NCBI GenBank assembly: GCA_965262585.1
Contig: OZ253546.1
Location: 1,674,001 to 1,738,000 of the forward strand
From: JAHRAW01 sp965262585
GTDB lineage: Bacteria; Pseudomonadota; Gammaproteobacteria; Arenicellales; Poriferihabitantaceae
Reading direction: 5' to 3'
Length of the DNA stretch: 64,000 nucleotides
Positions within the stretch are counted from its first letter, which is position 1. Each line of letters starts with the position of its first letter. Positions 16,614-25,515 of this stretch are shown here, piece by piece. The notes beneath the pieces were generated by a model. That model worked only from the letters and a program-made list of their open reading frames with translations, made no database searches and was not told the DNA's origin. The translations under genes were made by a program, and so were the position numbers.

Positions 16614-17804
16614 ATGCGAATCGCTATCTTGGGGGCGCCGGGTTCCGACAAGGGAACACAGGCGAAATTGCTGGCGGAACGGTACCGGGTGCCACGGATA
16701 TCCGTGGAGGATCTGGCGAGCCGGGCCGCCGATGGGCAAAAATCGGGGGGTAAAGCCGGGGGGGCGGTGCCCGGGAAACCGGTTGACGAGAGGGGCACGA
16801 TGGGCCTGCTGGAGGATCGTTTGCGCGCACGGGACAGCAAACGCGGATTCATCATCTACGATTTTCCGGGGAATATCCCCGAAGCCCAGACCCTGGATAC
16901 CCTGCTGGGCATGCTTGGCTGGGTGTTGCAAATTTCCGTCCACCTCAAGGTTGGCGATGAAACGCTGGTGCGCAGCATCACCGGGCGGATGCGATGCGAG
17001 CAATGCAACGCCGCCTATAACCGCCATTTCTCCCCGCCACAAACCCGTGGCAAATGCGACCAGTGCGGCGGCAAAGTGCTTTCCGAAAGCCGCAAGAACG
17101 CCAAAACCGCGGAGTTGCGGGTCAGGGAATATCACGAACAAACCGCGCCGCTGCTGGCCTACTACAAAGCCCAACACAAGTTGCGCACGGTGATGGCCGA
17201 TGGCAGCGTCGAGGAAATCCAGCAAAAAATCTGCGACATCGTTGATCTGGAAATCCGCCCACTGGAAATCAAAACCATAGAAACCGCCGCACAAACCCAC
17301 GACGAGAAAATCAGCACCGTCATCGCCGGTGGGCAGATTAGCCGCATAGCATCCACGCCAAAAGCCGCCGACATAAAACCAGCGGCCAAAACCGTGGCCA
17401 AACCAGCGGCCAAACCCGTGGCGACTAAAAAGGCAACGCCGAAGAAGCCCGCGAGCAAAACAACGGCCAAAAAGAAACCCATTAGTAAAGTCGCGAAAAA
17501 ACCAATCACCAAAAAGCCCGCGAGCAAACCGAAAATAGCCGTCTCTAAAACAGCACCGAAGAAGAGTGCCACCAAAGCAACGGCTAAAAAGAAACCGGTT
17601 AGTAAAGTCGCGAAAAAACCAATCGCAAAAAAGGCGGCATCAAAAAAACCCGCCGCCGCGAAAACGGCAACCAAAACGATCGCTAAAAAAATCGCCAAAA
17701 AGCCTGCGAGTAAACCGAGACCGACCCGGAAAACCGACAAAAAATCCGCAACAAAAAGTCCTGCGAAAAAAGCCGCGACCAAGAAAGCCACAAAAAAGAA
17801 ATGA
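16614..17804 (+). CDS. Divergent adenylate-kinase-like protein with H1-like tail
   Basis: Residues 1-225 have the adenylate kinase fold order: P-loop, AMP-binding region, a zinc-type LID with two CxxC pairs (CEQC, CDQC), and the YHEQTAPLLAYY helix. Several active-site positions are altered. The P-loop reads GAPGSDKGT, with Asp for the usual Gly; the TGDMLR segment is VEDLAS; and the AMP arginine in GFPR is lost (DFPGN). Catalysis is therefore doubtful. Residues about 240-396 are a low-complexity Lys/Ala/Pro/Thr tail (KKPASK, KKPISKVAKKP units) like histone H1 or AlgP-type proteins, likely to bind nucleic acid or other polyanions. A normal adk is presumably elsewhere. The role is unknown. Confidence 0.8.
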   Translation: MRIAILGAPGSDKGTQAKLLAERYRVPRISVEDLASRAADGQKSGGKAGGAVPGKPVDERGTMGLLEDRLRARDSKRGFIIYDFPGNIPEAQTLDTLLGMLGWVLQISVHLKVGDETLVRSITGRMRCEQCNAAYNRHFSPPQTRGKCDQCGGKVLSESRKNAKTAELRVREYHEQTAPLLAYYKAQHKLRTVMADGSVEEIQQKICDIVDLEIRPLEIKTIETAAQTHDEKISTVIAGGQISRIASTPKAADIKPAAKTVAKPAAKPVATKKATPKKPASKTTAKKKPISKVAKKPITKKPASKPKIAVSKTAPKKSATKATAKKKPVSKVAKKPIAKKAASKKPAAAKTATKTIAKKIAKKPASKPRPTRKTDKKSATKSPAKKAATKKATKKK

Positions 17805-17813
17805 CCTCCGGCA

Positions 17814-18824
17814 ATGGTTGACCATCCGCAACAGGGGCGCTTTCCACAAACACGGCTGCGGCGCATGCGCAAAGATGCATTCAGCCGCCGCCTAATGCGC
17901 GAAACGACGTTGACCGTGAACGACCTGATCCAGCCGCTTTTCATCCGCGAGGGGGAAACGGACCGAGAACCCATCCCTTCCATGCCCGGCGTTGCGCGCA
18001 TGGGAATCAAAGTGTTGACGGAAAAATGCAAACACTGCCACGCCCTCGGCATTCCCGCGGTGGTGCTATTTCCGGCGACCCCACCGGCGGCGAAATCCGC
18101 AGACGCCCGGGAAGCATGGAATCCCAACGGACTGGTGCAACACGCCATCAAAGCCATCAAGGACGCCGTCCCGGAATTGGGCGTAATAACCGATGTGGCG
18201 TTGGATCCTTACACAAGTCACGGGCAGGATGGTTTGACCGATGACAACAGTTATGTAGTCAACGACCGCACCGTGGCGGCGCTGGTGCGGCAGGCACTAT
18301 CCCATGTTGAAGCCGGCGCCGATGTGGTCGCGCCGTCCGACATGATGGACGGACGGGTGCGCGCCATTCGCGACGCCTTCGAGGAGCGCGGCCATGTCAA
18401 CGCCCGCATCCTCGCCTACTCAGCCAAGTATGCATCCACTTTCTACGCCCCGTTCCGAGACGCCGTAGGCTCCGCAACAAACCTCGCCGGTGGCGACAAA
18501 TACAGTTACCAAATGGACCCGGCCAACAGCGACGAAGCCCTACGCGAAACCGCCCTCGACATCGCCGAAGGCGCCGACATGGTAATGGTCAAACCGGGCA
18601 TGCCAAACCTCGACATCCTCTGGCGAATCAAACAAACATTCGGCATGCCAACCTTCGCCTACCAAGTCAGCGGCGAATACACCATGCTCAAAGCCGCCGC
18701 ACAAAACGGCTGGCTGGATGAACGCGCAGCGGTGATGGAAGTGATGACATGCTTTAAACGTGCAGGGTGTGATGGGGTTTTGAGTTATTATGCGGAAGAG
18801 GTTGCGGAGTGGTTGGGGGGGTGA
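17814..18824 (+). CDS. hemB: Delta-aminolevulinic acid dehydratase
   Basis: Joins two 5-aminolevulinate molecules to make porphobilinogen. The 336-residue protein starts with the typical RLRRMRKDAFSRRL. The two Schiff-base lysines are Lys205 (AYSAKYASTFY) and Lys260 (MVKPGMPNLD). The metal region is DVALDPYTSHGQDG, without the Cys triad of zinc-dependent enzymes, so it is the magnesium or metal-independent type. The ATG is 9 bp after the preceding stop. It is the last core gene before the AT-rich defence island. Confidence 0.96.
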   Translation: MVDHPQQGRFPQTRLRRMRKDAFSRRLMRETTLTVNDLIQPLFIREGETDREPIPSMPGVARMGIKVLTEKCKHCHALGIPAVVLFPATPPAAKSADAREAWNPNGLVQHAIKAIKDAVPELGVITDVALDPYTSHGQDGLTDDNSYVVNDRTVAALVRQALSHVEAGADVVAPSDMMDGRVRAIRDAFEERGHVNARILAYSAKYASTFYAPFRDAVGSATNLAGGDKYSYQMDPANSDEALRETALDIAEGADMVMVKPGMPNLDILWRIKQTFGMPTFAYQVSGEYTMLKAAAQNGWLDERAAVMEVMTCFKRAGCDGVLSYYAEEVAEWLGG

Positions 18825-18886
18825 TGTTTGATGTTTATAAATATGCGGTTACTAAGTATCAAAACCCATAAGGGCAATTTTCGCAA

Positions 18887-21229
18887 ATGACTAATTTAAA
18901 AAATTTTTCCAACACCCAACTTTCCAAGTCGGTAGCAATAGATTTTCTTCGCGCCGTGTCAACCGCAGAAGTTAAAACGATTCTGGAAAGCCATACGGAA
19001 TTTTCGGATGAGGAAAATTGGAAACCCTATGGTGGTGCTGAAAAAAATTGGGATAGAGTCGGGGTGCAAACCAGTGAACCCGTAGGCGCGCTTGCAGAAC
19101 TAATTATTAATTCTATTGACGCAATTCTTATGCGGAAGGCAAAAGAGAGCAAACTGAAACTTGACAGCGACACGATTCCCAAAAGCATGAGAGAGGCGGT
19201 TAAGTTATTTTTCCCCGAGGTGCACGAGGGTAAATTAATGCTGTTAAGTCAAGAGCAAAGGACAAAATTGGCCGAAAAGAGTGTTTTGATAAGCATTCAA
19301 AGAAAAGCCAAAAGAGACAAGTGCCCCAATTACACGATAGTTGATTTTGGCGAAGGCCAGAATCACGGAGATTTTGAAAAAACTTTCTTGTCTCTGGGGG
19401 AGAAAAATAAGGAGGGCATCCCGTTCGTTCAAGGTCGTTTCAACATGGGTAGCACCGGGTCAATAACTTTTTGCACCCGGGCGGAAATCCGGAGCGGAAT
19501 GTATAAGTTTGTACTTTCCAAAAGAACCACGGAAGGATCAGACGGCTTATGGGGATGGACACTAATAAGAGTAAGGCCGGTTCGCACGGGAGAGGATTTG
19601 CCGGTGGTCGAGTATTTTCGTCCCAACGGAGAAATCGCCTGTTTTGACTCCGATGAGGTAAAAGCTTTTAACAGGGGAGATATTGGCGCCATTAAAGATG
19701 GTAGTGTTGTAAAACTGTATGAATATGACATAGGCCCCAGTGCGCGTGCGGTTGATATAGGTTTATACGACGCACTTACGACAAGTTTAATTGATTGCGC
19801 TCTGCCGCTGCGCCTCTATGATTTTGACGCCAAACCCACAAAAGGTGGCCTCAGGGCGGAGGGTATAGCACCAAGAACCTTTTCAGGTATGAAGACGGTA
19901 CTCGAATCCGATGATGAAGAGGAAAAGCCAAACAAAATTCGTCATTTGGACGGGGGCGAACATTCCCAAAATGCCAGTTTGGGGACTATCCGCATATCCT
20001 ATTTTGTATTGGACAACATGAAAGAGTATTTGCGTAACCACTCTTACAGAATATTCTACACAATCAATGGTCAGTCCCAAGCCAAAGAGAGGGCAAGTTT
20101 CTTAAGGCAGGCAAAACTTGATGACCTAAAAAACCATCTGCTTGTACAAATCGACTGCAATTCCATGGACAACACGGCACGCTCCGCTGTGTTTAAGCCA
20201 GACAGAGAAAGAATGGCGCAAATAGAATTGACGAGAGAATTAAAGGCACTCGTTAAAGTTGCCATGGGCGAGGACAGGGAACTCAGAAAATGTGCGCAAG
20301 AAGTAAGAAGGCGTCGTACCAGCGAACAGATAGAAAAAGAAACTAACAAAGATTTTCTTGCTGAACTCGTTAAGAACAACCCCGGCCTTCAAGAGCTTTT
20401 TGGCATTGGGAGTACTGTTGTCGAGTCGGTCCAAACACCCGGCGGTGAGACTCAATATGAAGGAAAGATGTTTCCAACATACTTAACCCCAACAAATCTG
20501 GCAAAAGGTAACATAAAAAGTGTTCCCATCAATACTTACAGACGAATTGAGTGTAAGACGGATGTTCAAAACGACTACTTAATAAGAGAAGCAAATCAGG
20601 GGAAATTCTTACATCCAACGGCCGATGTATTGCCAAATTCAGGATCTTTGCGTAATGGAAAATTTCGCATAAAGGTAAGCCCCCCGGAAAATTCCACAAT
20701 AGGAGACATAATACCCGTTCAGTTTGGTTTTAATGATTCCAACCCGGAGAGAACCACTTCATTGCTTTTCGATGTAACAATACGAATCACAGATGCGGAG
20801 AAAACGAAAACAAGTGAGGGTGGAAGCCCAACCAACGTAAGAAAGAAAAAGAAGCCCGGCCGTGATTTCCCTGATATCATATGGCTGGGAAAAAAAGATT
20901 GGAAGGACGAAGGCTACGATGAAGAATCAGGCGGCCATGTTTCCAGTGGGGATGAGTTGACAGTATATGTTAATCAAGACAACAAATATCTTTTGTCTTT
21001 GATTTTTAGAGAAAAAGATGAGGACAAAAGGGAAATTATCAGACACCGTTTTAGATTTGGTGTTGGTATTCTCACTTTGGCGATGTATAAAAAACTTATT
21101 CATGATTCTGAAAAAGAAAACTCTGGTGTGCAAGAAGAATATGATCCAGACGTTGTTTTACGTCTGGCCTCATCCGCAATCGCGGCTCATGTGGTAACAC
21201 TAATTGAAAGATTGGGCGGTGACAAATGA
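18887..21229 (+). CDS. GHKL ATPase, MORC/paraMORC-like, restriction-associated
   Basis: A 780-residue protein with an N-terminal Hsp90/MutL-type ATPase module. The N box is ELIINSIDA (Glu71, Asn75, Asp78), the Bergerat lid motif is DFGEGQ at 153-158, and the third box is GRFNMGSTGS at 183-192. The C-terminal 250 residues are hydrophilic with no recognised nuclease motif. Prokaryotic MORC-like ATPases next to methylases and nucleases were predicted to act in restriction systems (Iyer, Abhiman and Aravind 2008), probably remodelling DNA-protein complexes. It leads a four-gene unit, and its stop overlaps the methyltransferase start. Base composition is clearly more AT-rich than hemB upstream, a sign of transfer. 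Confidence 0.8.
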   Translation: MTNLKNFSNTQLSKSVAIDFLRAVSTAEVKTILESHTEFSDEENWKPYGGAEKNWDRVGVQTSEPVGALAELIINSIDAILMRKAKESKLKLDSDTIPKSMREAVKLFFPEVHEGKLMLLSQEQRTKLAEKSVLISIQRKAKRDKCPNYTIVDFGEGQNHGDFEKTFLSLGEKNKEGIPFVQGRFNMGSTGSITFCTRAEIRSGMYKFVLSKRTTEGSDGLWGWTLIRVRPVRTGEDLPVVEYFRPNGEIACFDSDEVKAFNRGDIGAIKDGSVVKLYEYDIGPSARAVDIGLYDALTTSLIDCALPLRLYDFDAKPTKGGLRAEGIAPRTFSGMKTVLESDDEEEKPNKIRHLDGGEHSQNASLGTIRISYFVLDNMKEYLRNHSYRIFYTINGQSQAKERASFLRQAKLDDLKNHLLVQIDCNSMDNTARSAVFKPDRERMAQIELTRELKALVKVAMGEDRELRKCAQEVRRRRTSEQIEKETNKDFLAELVKNNPGLQELFGIGSTVVESVQTPGGETQYEGKMFPTYLTPTNLAKGNIKSVPINTYRRIECKTDVQNDYLIREANQGKFLHPTADVLPNSGSLRNGKFRIKVSPPENSTIGDIIPVQFGFNDSNPERTTSLLFDVTIRITDAEKTKTSEGGSPTNVRKKKKPGRDFPDIIWLGKKDWKDEGYDEESGGHVSSGDELTVYVNQDNKYLLSLIFREKDEDKREIIRHRFRFGVGILTLAMYKKLIHDSEKENSGVQEEYDPDVVLRLASSAIAAHVVTLIERLGGDK

Positions 21230-22269
21230 CAACCAAATCACTGAAAGCCGTTGATTTTTTTTGTGGGGCCGGCGGAATGACGCAAGGCATGAAAATGGCC
21301 GGAATTAAAGTAATTGCGGGCATAGACATAGACGAAGGCTGCAAAAAAACATATGAGGAAAACCATCCTGAGACCAAATTTCTTCTGAGAGATATAAAGA
21401 AATTTCCTCGACCTTTGCTTAAAAAAACATGTGGAGTTAAACGTAATGATGATTCTCTGATTTTTATAGGATGTAGTCCTTGTCAGTATTGGAGCGTGTT
21501 GAATACCGACAAACGATCATCCGAAGTCACCAAGGGATTACTCCAAGATTTTTGGCGCTTTGTTAGTTACTATAAACCGGGCTATGTGGTTATAGAAAAT
21601 GTTCCGGGACTACTGCGAGAAAAAACTGAAAGTGGACTTGATAGATTTTATCGAATGCTTATAAAAAATAAATATGCGATTGCCGCAGATATTTTAAATG
21701 CGAAAAATTATGGGGTCCCGCAAAGCAGGAAAAGATTTGTTTTAATTGCTTCCAGAGTAAATAAATCAATCAGTCTCCCCCAACCTGAAAAAGAATCCAT
21801 TCTTCGGGAATTTATTGGAGCCCATAACGGGTTTCCCGTCCTCAAATCCGGGCATAAAGATGACAACAAGTTTATGGATACGGTTGCATCTTTATCCGAA
21901 AAGAATTTGAGGCGACTTAAACTCACCCCGAAAAATGGCGGGACAAGAAAAGCATGGAAAGATGACCCCGAACTTCAACTGGATGCCTACAAAGGCAAAG
22001 ATGATTTTTTTCGAGATGTTTACGGAAGATTGAGATGGGATAAACCTTCTTCAACCATTACCACGAGATTCAACGGGATTTCCAATGGGCGCTTCGCCCA
22101 TCCGGAAGAAGACCGAGGGCTATCTTTGAGGGAAGGCGCGACATTGCAAACATTCGAAAAAGATTATGTTTTTGTGTGTGAAGGTTCAAAATCAGCAACA
22201 AAATTAATCGGCAACGCAGTACCACAGCAACTTGCCTATAGAATAGGTAAGTCCATTTGTGAGGCATGA
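21226..22269 (+). CDS. DNA (cytosine-5) methyltransferase
   Basis: Methylates C5 of cytosine in its target site, marking self DNA. The 347-residue protein carries the ordered motifs: I FCGAGGMTQG (12-21), IV SPCQ with catalytic Cys86, VI ENV (124-126), VIII QSRKRF, and the C-terminal IX-X region with GNAVP. The target-recognition segment between VIII and IX is short, and its specificity cannot be read. Its ATG overlaps the stop of the first ATPase gene. It is the modification half of the 18.9-24.4 kb island. Confidence 0.95.
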   Translation: MTTKSLKAVDFFCGAGGMTQGMKMAGIKVIAGIDIDEGCKKTYEENHPETKFLLRDIKKFPRPLLKKTCGVKRNDDSLIFIGCSPCQYWSVLNTDKRSSEVTKGLLQDFWRFVSYYKPGYVVIENVPGLLREKTESGLDRFYRMLIKNKYAIAADILNAKNYGVPQSRKRFVLIASRVNKSISLPQPEKESILREFIGAHNGFPVLKSGHKDDNKFMDTVASLSEKNLRRLKLTPKNGGTRKAWKDDPELQLDAYKGKDDFFRDVYGRLRWDKPSSTITTRFNGISNGRFAHPEEDRGLSLREGATLQTFEKDYVFVCEGSKSATKLIGNAVPQQLAYRIGKSICEA

Positions 22270-22278
22270 AGAAATTAT

Positions 22279-23943
22279 ATGAGCAAAGACAACACAGAAC
22301 TAACGATGAGGTTTGATCTGAAGGTCATAGAGCACCTTGGGGTTCGCATGTATTCAACACTTCCACCGGTTTTGAGCGAGCTGATAGCAAATTCATATGA
22401 TGCCGATGCAACGGAGATAAAAGTGGAATTGCATGACACCGAAGAGAAAAGAATCGTTGTGTCAGACAACGGAATGGGGATGTCTGTTCAGGATATCCAA
22501 GAGAAATTTTTGGTTATTGGGCGTAATCGCAGGGAGCATGGGGAAGAAGTCACCCCGAAAGGGCGACAGGTTATTGGCAAAAAAGGTATTGGAAAGCTCT
22601 CATTCTTTGGGATTGTCAAGACAATTACTGTCGATACTGTCAAGGAAGGGAAAAGAAATGTTTTTACGATGGATTGGAGCGATCTGATGAACTCCACGAA
22701 TGGACAATACCGCATAACTCCGGAAATAACTGATGAAGATACGAGAGAAAATACTACGGGAACCAAGATAACACTTACCAATATAAGCAGAGAGACGAAT
22801 TTTTCGGAAGAATCTCTCGTCCATAGCATGGCAAGATTTTTTATTTTTGATGAAGATTTTTCCGTTGCCATAAGTCATAACGATAAAGAAGAATTAGTGT
22901 TATCAAATGACATGCATTTTTCCGCTTTTGGTAAAGAGTTTATTTGGAATTTCCCCGAAGATTTTTCCATGGTGGAATATGATTATGAGCATCGTCACGA
23001 GATCAAAGGTCAGATCATTACAACAAAAAAACCCATTCCCCCAAGATTTAATTCAAGGGGGGTTTCGTTGTTTTCACGCTACAAACTTGTGCAATCGGCC
23101 TACCAATTTGCCGACAGCACATCCAGTCATTTCTTTTCTTATATGACAGGCGGGCTGCAGGTCGATTTCATAGAGAATTTTTCGGAGGATGTGATCTCCA
23201 CCAACAGGCAAAATATCAATTGGGGGCATAAGCAAGCTGATGATCTCCACAAATTTCTTGCGAAATGTATTCAGTTTGTCCAGTTGGATTGGCGCGAGAA
23301 ACGCAAGCAACAGCAAATTTCCGATGTCAAAATAAATTTGAATGGCATGGAGATGGCGGACTGGATAGAAACTGTTCAGCCTCCTTTTCGTAAAGATTTT
23401 TCTGATTTTGTCACGGAACTAATTGATAGCCTCCCTGAAGTAGAATCTGACAAATCAAATAAAATTTTTGATGGCCTCATAAAACTTATACCTCCTTACC
23501 CATCTTATCATTGGAGGAATTTGCATCCATTTATTAAAAAGCGGCTTCTTCATTACTATGAAGAAAAAAGGTATCTGGATGCCGCACGAGAAGCGATCAT
23601 TCTTTATGAAGGTAGGGTCAAGGAAAGTCTTGGACTTGAACTTCATGGGATGGACTTGATGAATCAGTCGTTTTCTTTTGATTCGAAAAACACAAAAGGA
23701 AAGATAATAATCAGCAGATATCCAAAACTTCAAGTTTCGAATCTTTCCAATATCACAGAAATTAATATGCAAGAAGGGCAGCGCCTTCTCTCCTGTGGCT
23801 TATTTCAAGCATTCAGAAACCCGACCCATCACGAATCGCAAGAAATATTGGACGAGTTATTTGATCAAAACGATTGCCTTAATATCCTCGGGTTGATTTC
23901 ATTCTTGCTGCATAAATTCGACAGCGCGATAAAAAATGGCTGA
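22279..23943 (+). CDS. Second GHKL ATPase of the restriction island
   Basis: A 554-residue protein with a clear GHKL ATPase domain: SELIANSYDADAT (Glu34, Asn38, Asp41), DNGMGM at 63-68 and GKKGIGKLS at 100-108. It is not a close copy of the first ATPase but belongs to the same MORC-like radiation. The region after about residue 350 shows no known domain and is rich in aromatic and charged residues. It begins 9 bp after the methyltransferase and overlaps vsr by 8 bp. Having two different GHKL ATPases in one cassette suggests a hetero-oligomeric machine; that is inference. Confidence 0.82.
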   Translation: MSKDNTELTMRFDLKVIEHLGVRMYSTLPPVLSELIANSYDADATEIKVELHDTEEKRIVVSDNGMGMSVQDIQEKFLVIGRNRREHGEEVTPKGRQVIGKKGIGKLSFFGIVKTITVDTVKEGKRNVFTMDWSDLMNSTNGQYRITPEITDEDTRENTTGTKITLTNISRETNFSEESLVHSMARFFIFDEDFSVAISHNDKEELVLSNDMHFSAFGKEFIWNFPEDFSMVEYDYEHRHEIKGQIITTKKPIPPRFNSRGVSLFSRYKLVQSAYQFADSTSSHFFSYMTGGLQVDFIENFSEDVISTNRQNINWGHKQADDLHKFLAKCIQFVQLDWREKRKQQQISDVKINLNGMEMADWIETVQPPFRKDFSDFVTELIDSLPEVESDKSNKIFDGLIKLIPPYPSYHWRNLHPFIKKRLLHYYEEKRYLDAAREAIILYEGRVKESLGLELHGMDLMNQSFSFDSKNTKGKIIISRYPKLQVSNLSNITEINMQEGQRLLSCGLFQAFRNPTHHESQEILDELFDQNDCLNILGLISFLLHKFDSAIKNG

Positions 23944-24367
23944 CGTTTACTCAAAAGAAAAGCGTTCATGGCTTATGGGTAGAGTGCGTTCTGCTGGAAA
24001 CAAATCAACCGAGGGCAAATTCACTGAAATATTAAAACAGAATCGTTTAACGGGATGGAGGCGTAGGTATTCTGTTTTTGGGAAACCTGATGTTGTATTT
24101 CCAAGCAGTAAGATTGCAGTTTTTGTTGACGGATGTTTTTGGCATGATTGCCCACGGCATGGTCAAGTTCCGGAAAGTAACAAAGATTTTTGGGTAAAAA
24201 AATTAAACACCAACAAGAAACGTGATAAATTGGTAAACAAGACACTTAAAAAGAAAGGCTGGCAAGTATTACGCATTTGGGAATGCCAGTTAAAAGACAA
24301 CCGACCTCTTGGCGGGAAAATGAAACAGCTTGGCAGACTACTGGAAAAAACACAAAAGAGAATATGA
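23936..24367 (+). CDS. Vsr-type endonuclease
   Basis: A 143-residue protein of the very-short-patch-repair nuclease fold: MGRVRSAGNKSTE at the N-terminus, catalytic Asp52 in GKPDVVF, FVDGCFWHDCP with His70, and the WEC motif at 115-117. Classical Vsr nicks T:G mismatches from deaminated 5-methylcytosine next to Dcm sites. With a cytosine-5 methylase and two ATPases beside it, it may instead be the restriction nuclease; sequence alone does not decide. It overlaps the upstream ATPase by 8 bp and the DUF971 gene by 4 bp (ATGA). AT-rich like the rest of the island. Confidence 0.9.
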   Translation: MADVYSKEKRSWLMGRVRSAGNKSTEGKFTEILKQNRLTGWRRRYSVFGKPDVVFPSSKIAVFVDGCFWHDCPRHGQVPESNKDFWVKKLNTNKKRDKLVNKTLKKKGWQVLRIWECQLKDNRPLGGKMKQLGRLLEKTQKRI

Positions 24368-24729
24368 GCAAACAAACCCCCACCGAAATCAATCTCAATC
24401 AGAAGACCAGAACGCTGACGGTGTCGTTCGATAATGGTGAGTCGTTTGAGATGAGTTGTGAATACTTGCGGGTGCACTCGCCTTCCGCTGAGGTGCAGGG
24501 GCATGGGCCGGGGCAGGGGGTGTTGCAGGTTGGCAAGGAGCGCGTTAATATCGATCGTATTGAGCAGGTGGGTAATTACGCTATCAAGCCGGTGTTCGAC
24601 GACGGCCACGAGACTGGTATTTATTCGTGGGATACGCTGTATACGCTGGGTCGGAATCAGGCGGAAAACTGGCGAGGTTATCTTGCGCAACTGAAGGACG
24701 CCGGGCATCAGCGCAGGATGGATTCCTGA
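24364..24729 (+). CDS. DUF971 family protein
   Basis: A 121-residue protein of the gamma-butyrobetaine-hydroxylase N-terminal-like family: LNQKTRTLTVSFDNGESFEM, CEYLRVHSPSAEVQGHG, YAIKPVFDDGHETGIYSWDTLY. Its biochemical role is unknown; an iron-sulfur or metal role has been suggested for relatives. It normally lies upstream of ubiE in gammaproteobacteria, as here. Base composition returns to GC-rich. The ATG overlaps the vsr stop, so the island is fused directly to the start of this core gene. The natural upstream leader has been replaced. Confidence 0.88.
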   Translation: MSKQTPTEINLNQKTRTLTVSFDNGESFEMSCEYLRVHSPSAEVQGHGPGQGVLQVGKERVNIDRIEQVGNYAIKPVFDDGHETGIYSWDTLYTLGRNQAENWRGYLAQLKDAGHQRRMDS

Positions 24730-24751
24730 GCGCAGTTTGGTCTGCGCAACC

Positions 24752-25513
24752 ATGACGGCAAGCAACCAGCATCGGCAAGCCACCGATTTCGGGTATCAAA
24801 CGGTGGATGCCGCCGAAAAGGCCGGGATGGTGGGCGATGTTTTTCGTTCGGTGGCCGGGCGTTATGATTTGATGAACGACTTGATGTCGTTCGGCGCACA
24901 CCGGCTGTGGAAGCGGTTCGCGGCATCCCAAAGCGCGCTGCGGCCCGGCGACACGGTGCTCGATGTGGCCGGCGGCAGCGGCGACATGGCGCGGCGGTTT
25001 GCTCGGCAGGTGGGCGCGGGCGGCGCGGTGGTGCTGACCGACATCAATGCGGCGATGCTGGCCGAGGGTCGCGACAATATGATTGACGCCGGCCTCATCG
25101 GCAACATCGCTTACGCCCTCACCGACGCCGAAAAACTTTGTTTCGCCGACGACTGTTTTCACTGCGTATCCATCGCCTTCGGGCTGCGCAATGTTACGTA
25201 CAAATCCGATGCGCTTGCCGCCCTATACCGGGTCACGCGCCCCGGCGGGCGGTTGCTACTGCTGGAGTTTTCCAAGCCCGTTGTGCCGTTGCTGGAGCGG
25301 ATGTACGATTGCTATTCGTTCGGCGTTATTCCCCAACTCGGCAAACTGGTCGCCGACGACGAAGCAAGTTATCGCTACTTGGTCGAATCCATCCGCCGAC
25401 ATCCCGACCAGGAAACGTTGAAAGCGATGATGGGCGACGTTGGATTTGAAGACATCAAAATACACAATCTCAGCGGCGGCATCGTTGCTTTACACATCGG
25501 CTTTAAGTACTGA
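24752..25513 (+). CDS. ubiE: Ubiquinone/menaquinone C-methyltransferase
   Basis: SAM-dependent C-methylation in ubiquinone (and menaquinone) synthesis. The 253-residue protein has YDLMNDLMSFGAHRLWK, the SAM loop LDVAGGSGDMARRF and the C-terminal family signature YLVESIRRHPDQETLKAMMGDVGFE, ending ALHIGFKY. The ATG giving MTASNQH was preferred to the TTG 15 bp upstream. It is followed by ubiJ after 2 bp. Confidence 0.96.
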   Translation: MTASNQHRQATDFGYQTVDAAEKAGMVGDVFRSVAGRYDLMNDLMSFGAHRLWKRFAASQSALRPGDTVLDVAGGSGDMARRFARQVGAGGAVVLTDINAAMLAEGRDNMIDAGLIGNIAYALTDAEKLCFADDCFHCVSIAFGLRNVTYKSDALAALYRVTRPGGRLLLLEFSKPVVPLLERMYDCYSFGVIPQLGKLVADDEASYRYLVESIRRHPDQETLKAMMGDVGFEDIKIHNLSGGIVALHIGFKY

Positions 25514-25515
25514 AC

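Noticed and set aside
17162..18160. Minus-strand frame of 332 codons with membrane-like hydrophobic stretches
   Set aside because: It is the antisense of the Lys/Ala-rich tail of the adenylate-kinase-like gene and of hemB; AAG/AAA codons read as Phe/Leu in reverse.
23936..24367. Vsr as a stand-alone mismatch repair gene
   Set aside because: Not excluded, but its overlap with the ATPase gene and its place in the methylase operon favour a role in the island; recorded as an open alternative rather than as the main call.
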